Part shown: positions 60,962-64,000 of the stretch, one piece after another
Position numbering within the stretch: the first letter of the stretch is position 1
How the letters are laid out: the number at the start of each line of letters is the position of its first letter
Origin: Bacillota bacterium
GTDB lineage: Bacteria; Bacillota; Clostridia; Peptostreptococcales; Anaerovoracaceae
Length of the DNA stretch: 64,000 nt
Reading direction: 5' to 3'
Assembly: GCA_017459895.1 (NCBI GenBank)
Contig: JAFUCA010000010.1
Span: 43,727-107,726, forward strand
The notes under the pieces: generated by a model
What the model saw: the letters and a program-made list of their open reading frames with translations, nothing else
The model's database searches: none
Told to the model about the DNA's origin: nothing
Program-made: the position numbers and the translations under genes

Positions 60962-63550
60962 TTGCCAAGCATCACAAACATACTGATCGTCCTGGGGATT
61001 CTATGGGAGCTGGTTCGAATCGTCTGCCGGTGGCAGATCTTTCGTAAGATGCGCCTCAGACCGTGGCTCAGCCTGATTCCGGGCGTCCGTGAATACAGCA
61101 TCTTCAGGCGCTGCTGGAGGGTCATGCCGTTTCTTGTGCTGCTCGCGCTGGCACTGAACTTCTATCTGATCGTGCAGATCGGCTCCTATGTCAACATCGA
61201 TTTTGCAATCCCTCCTGTTATCCGCTCGAGACTGTTGGTGCTGTCTCTGATCTGCCTGATGATCATTACCATTGCGATGTACAAGCGTCTTGCCTTTGCC
61301 TTCGGCCATGATATCGAGTACGCCATGGGGCTGCTGTATTTCAATGCGGTCTTCCTGGGACTTCTGGCATTTTCCAAGAAGAATGTATTTCAGGAAGAAC
61401 GCGCACAGCTCAGAAGGAAGGAGCTCAGAGACTACTTAAGCAAAAGCCGCAATCTCCGGAGCAAGATCGTCAGCGTTGTTTCTGCCATTGTCATCATCTT
61501 CACCTCTGCAGGTTACATTGGGAATGTCCTGCTCCACGAGCAGCAGCCGGCCTTTTTGGTAAAGGCAATGCTGGCCGAAGCATACACGGACACTTCCGGC
61601 AAAGTCAGCGGCAAAGGCAAGGTGATCTATCCCGCCATCGAGGAAGGGACTGCGAAGGAACGAGACCTCAGAAAGCACTTTTTCCCGGATAAATCTGCCG
61701 TGAAGGAAACGACCGTATATATGTACCTCATCGGTTCCAATCTGGAAGACGCCACAGGCGCAGCATCGGTCAACCTGGCGCAGATCAAAGACGCCACTGC
61801 GGCCGGGGAGAACCTGAAGTTCATTGTGGAGGCAGGCGGCAGCGGCAGATGGTTCACCGATGGATTCAAAAACAGAAAGACAGGCAGATACATGATCCGG
61901 GATGGAGAAGTCACACTGCTGGAAACGCTGCCAAACGATACCTGCATGTCCGAGCCGGGGACGCTGGAGGATTTCCTGAAGTGGGCGAACAGGAACTATC
62001 CGTCGGACAGAAAGATGCTGTTTTTCTGGGATCACGGGGGAGGATTGTCAGGATTCGGTGTTGATGTGCTGAACCCGAGAGAGAAACAGTCGCTGCTGTC
62101 CATGAGTGAGATCACGGGAGCATTGGAGAGCGCCGGAGACAAGTACGATGTCATTGGATTTGATGCCTGCCTGATGCAGACCATGGAAGTGGGGATGAGT
62201 CTGGAGCCATATGCGGATTACCTGCTTGCTTCCGAAGAGAGCGAACCGGGCAGCGGCATGTATTATACGGCGGCATTCTCCAGACTGGCGCAGGAGCCGG
62301 ATCTGGACACGCTGAAATTCGGCGCCATGATGTGTTCCTCCTATGATCAGTCACTGGAACTGCTGAACGGATCGCCCCAGCCTGCATATACGATGTCCAT
62401 GACGGATCTCCGGTATATGACCGTTGTGTATAATACCTTCATCGGATATCTGACCCGTCTTGACGAAGAGTTCAAAACAGACAGGGAAAGCTTTATCAAT
62501 ATGTCGACTGCGCGTTCCAAAGCTTACGAATTCCAGATGGAGGATCAGATCGATCTGATCGATTTTATCCGGAGAAGCGACATCCCAGACAGTGAAAAGA
62601 CAGAAATGATCGGTAATGTAAGCAGCGCCATTGCGGTACGAAATGCAGGAAGCGCCAATCATATCAACGGTATCGCAACGTACATGCCGTATGATGATCT
62701 CTACAGTTATGACGGTGTGTATCATGAGATGAAAAAGCTGGGCATGCGATCGGAAACCAATGTGTATAATGATTTTGCCAGCATCATCGGCAGCCAGAAG
62801 AGTACAAAGGACAGGCAGAACGTATCCGATTTTGAGGATGAAGACTGGTATGTCAAAGGCTTCGAAAACTACAACGGAGCGCTGTATATGCAGGATGTGC
62901 CGCTGATCAGGGATGGTGATCGCTACAGGATCGACCTGACGGAAGAAGAATGGGAGACCATTACCGAGTACCATCTGGGACTGAAACTGAAGGCAGGAAA
63001 CAGGTACGCGGACCTGGGAAGTGACGATCTGTACACCCTGGATGAGAACGGTCATTACACCATCGATTTCGACAAGACATGGGTCTCTATCAACGGGGTC
63101 TATGTCGCGCTGCATCCCGGTACGCCGATCGAAGTTCCGGAGGAAGATAAGATTATCTATACCGGTACGGTGGATGCGACTCTCAACTTCACGACGCCGA
63201 TCACGATCTATATGCGGTGGGTCAATGTGGGAGACCATGAAGGAGAAGGGGAGATCCTGGGGTATCTGCCGGCGGATCAGGATTCCGATGACATCGATGA
63301 ATACGGTATGCCCCGGGGATTCAAACAGTTCAAGTCGAACAATATCATCACGTTCCTGTATGACTGGTATGATGAGGACGGCAATTACATTTCCACGGCG
63401 CTGGGTCACATGCCGATCTATGTCGGCACTGCAGGACTTCAGGCGAAGCAGAAGGACATCAGCTCAAAAGAATTCATGTATTACGGCGTCATGAAAGATA
63501 CCATGAACCGAACCCTGCAGACAAAAGTTCTGCATCATGAAGGGAAATGA
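60962..63550 (+). CDS. Membrane-anchored clostripain-like (C11) peptidase
   Basis: The 862-residue protein has several membrane helices in the first 200 residues, then a peptidase C11 domain (about 240-640). The catalytic dyad is H358 in FFWDHGGGLSGFG and C403 in IGFDACLMQTMEV. A beta-rich C-terminal part follows. The start at TTG 60962 is weak: no ribosome site lies close by, and an upstream non-standard codon is possible. It probably cleaves after basic residues outside the cell. Soluble clostripains lack the membrane domain, so this is an anchored form. The next gene overlaps it (ATGA). Confidence 0.8.
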   Translation: MPSITNILIVLGILWELVRIVCRWQIFRKMRLRPWLSLIPGVREYSIFRRCWRVMPFLVLLALALNFYLIVQIGSYVNIDFAIPPVIRSRLLVLSLICLMIITIAMYKRLAFAFGHDIEYAMGLLYFNAVFLGLLAFSKKNVFQEERAQLRRKELRDYLSKSRNLRSKIVSVVSAIVIIFTSAGYIGNVLLHEQQPAFLVKAMLAEAYTDTSGKVSGKGKVIYPAIEEGTAKERDLRKHFFPDKSAVKETTVYMYLIGSNLEDATGAASVNLAQIKDATAAGENLKFIVEAGGSGRWFTDGFKNRKTGRYMIRDGEVTLLETLPNDTCMSEPGTLEDFLKWANRNYPSDRKMLFFWDHGGGLSGFGVDVLNPREKQSLLSMSEITGALESAGDKYDVIGFDACLMQTMEVGMSLEPYADYLLASEESEPGSGMYYTAAFSRLAQEPDLDTLKFGAMMCSSYDQSLELLNGSPQPAYTMSMTDLRYMTVVYNTFIGYLTRLDEEFKTDRESFINMSTARSKAYEFQMEDQIDLIDFIRRSDIPDSEKTEMIGNVSSAIAVRNAGSANHINGIATYMPYDDLYSYDGVYHEMKKLGMRSETNVYNDFASIIGSQKSTKDRQNVSDFEDEDWYVKGFENYNGALYMQDVPLIRDGDRYRIDLTEEEWETITEYHLGLKLKAGNRYADLGSDDLYTLDENGHYTIDFDKTWVSINGVYVALHPGTPIEVPEEDKIIYTGTVDATLNFTTPITIYMRWVNVGDHEGEGEILGYLPADQDSDDIDEYGMPRGFKQFKSNNIITFLYDWYDEDGNYISTALGHMPIYVGTAGLQAKQKDISSKEFMYYGVMKDTMNRTLQTKVLHHEGK

Positions 63551-64000
63551 ATATGGGTACGATAGGAAACATCAACATCAGCATCGGGCTGGTGGGACTG
63601 ACATTATGCGGGATCGTGATCCTGCACATCGCGGCAGGGCCGAAGATGGAAGCGCGGGTTATGCGCCAGTTCATCGCGATGTTTGCGTGTCTGGCAGCGC
63701 ATATCGCCTGCAATCTGGCTGGTCAGGTGATGCGAGGCGTTCCCGGAGAGAGCATTTGGTTCCTGCTGCATGTTGTCAATTTCGGGGAGTTCTTCTTCTC
63801 CGTACTTCTGGCATATATCGTGACCCGGTTCCTTCTGCAAAAGCTGGACTTGCCGGGTTCTCAGAGAAAACTGTACCGGCTTCTGAACTGTTTTCTGGGG
63901 GTTCATGTTCTGCTGCTTATCATCAACCTGTTCACGGGTCTCTGCTATATCATTGATGAAGGTAATGTCTACCATCGGAGCGCCGGATATCCGCTGGCAT
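63547..64000 (+). CDS. Integral membrane protein, N-terminal part (3' end outside window)
   Basis: The ATG at 63547 overlaps the C11 peptidase stop (ATGA) with AAGGG before it; an alternative ATG is at 63553. The visible 151 codons give about five hydrophobic helices (IGLVGLTLCGIVILHI, FIAMFACLAAHIACNLAG, FLLHVVNFGEFFFSVLLAYIV, LLNCFLGVHVLLLIIN) joined by short polar loops. This resembles the sensor N-terminus of membrane signalling proteins in Clostridia, but no output domain is in view. The frame is open to the window end. It contains a GCAAAAGCTGG variant at 63837. Confidence 0.6.
   Translation, partial: MNMGTIGNINISIGLVGLTLCGIVILHIAAGPKMEARVMRQFIAMFACLAAHIACNLAGQVMRGVPGESIWFLLHVVNFGEFFFSVLLAYIVTRFLLQKLDLPGSQRKLYRLLNCFLGVHVLLLIINLFTGLCYIIDEGNVYHRSAGYPLA

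Overview
The window looks like a chromosome segment from an anaerobic, amino-acid-fermenting member of the Clostridia, moderately GC-rich (my impression, high fifties percent). The best guess is a relative of the Anaerovoracaceae / Family XIII group. Support comes from the murB-PHP-rapZ-whiA block, the hrcA-grpE-dnaK-dnaJ-prmA-rsmE-mtaB-HIT-rpsU-yqeY block with a CIRCE operator, a [FeFe] hydrogenase, a rubrerythrin, a BKACE (lysine-fermentation type) enzyme, a CoA-transferase, and ene-reductase-type flavoenzymes. Most genes are on the + strand. No rRNA, tRNA, phage or transposase gene was seen.

Layout. 1-828 is the tail of an MFS transporter. 1.5-5 kb holds a metal-linked set: a histidine-rich COG0523 GTPase, a second GTPase fused to a TIGR03943-like domain, and LarA lactate racemase. 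5-9 kb has malic enzyme, IlvE, a cyclase-family hydrolase and an AhpD-like protein. 9-12.2 kb (minus) has an enoate-reductase-type flavoprotein and a class V aminotransferase. 12.4-16 kb is a two-gene hydrogenase unit. 16-27 kb has D-serine ammonia-lyase, a thioesterase, carAB, a phosphodiesterase, a MoaA-like fragment paired with a degenerate Fic protein, an AI-2E-type exporter and murB. 27-32.3 kb is PHP-rapZ-BKACE-whiA-rlmD. 32.6-37.8 kb holds redox and stress accessory genes. 38-43.7 kb has a TyrR-like regulator divergent from a CoA-transferase, then a ferredoxin and a secreted wall hydrolase. 43.7-55.3 kb is the heat-shock / translation block, interrupted by a foreign-looking ATPase. 55.3-64 kb has YgiQ, an orphan DNA methyltransferase, a Ves/HutD fusion, an RlmL-type methyltransferase, a membrane-anchored clostripain, and the start of a membrane protein.

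Two sequence-level signals stand out. (1) Three non-coding islands (974-1309, 8802-8989, 32327-32534) share one architecture: a 12-base motif alternates with its reverse complement, giving hairpins with 17-20 base loops separated by about 30 bases, in units of 73 bases. The motif differs completely from island to island and the sequences between motifs are all unique. I know of no described element like this. (2) The 10-mer GCAAAGGCTG or its complement occurs 25 times, 14 of these as the 11-mer GCAAAGGCTGG. It sits in every reading frame of genes, sometimes as tight inverted pairs. It behaves like a DNA uptake or Chi-like word rather than a codon effect.

Smaller oddities include a palindromic repeat inserted in frame in carA with a second copy after the HIT gene, six GATACA repeats at exact 10-base spacing before the foreign ATPase, and a long-palindrome operator before the regulator/CoA-transferase pair, whose regulator has lost the sigma-54 loop and Walker B acids.
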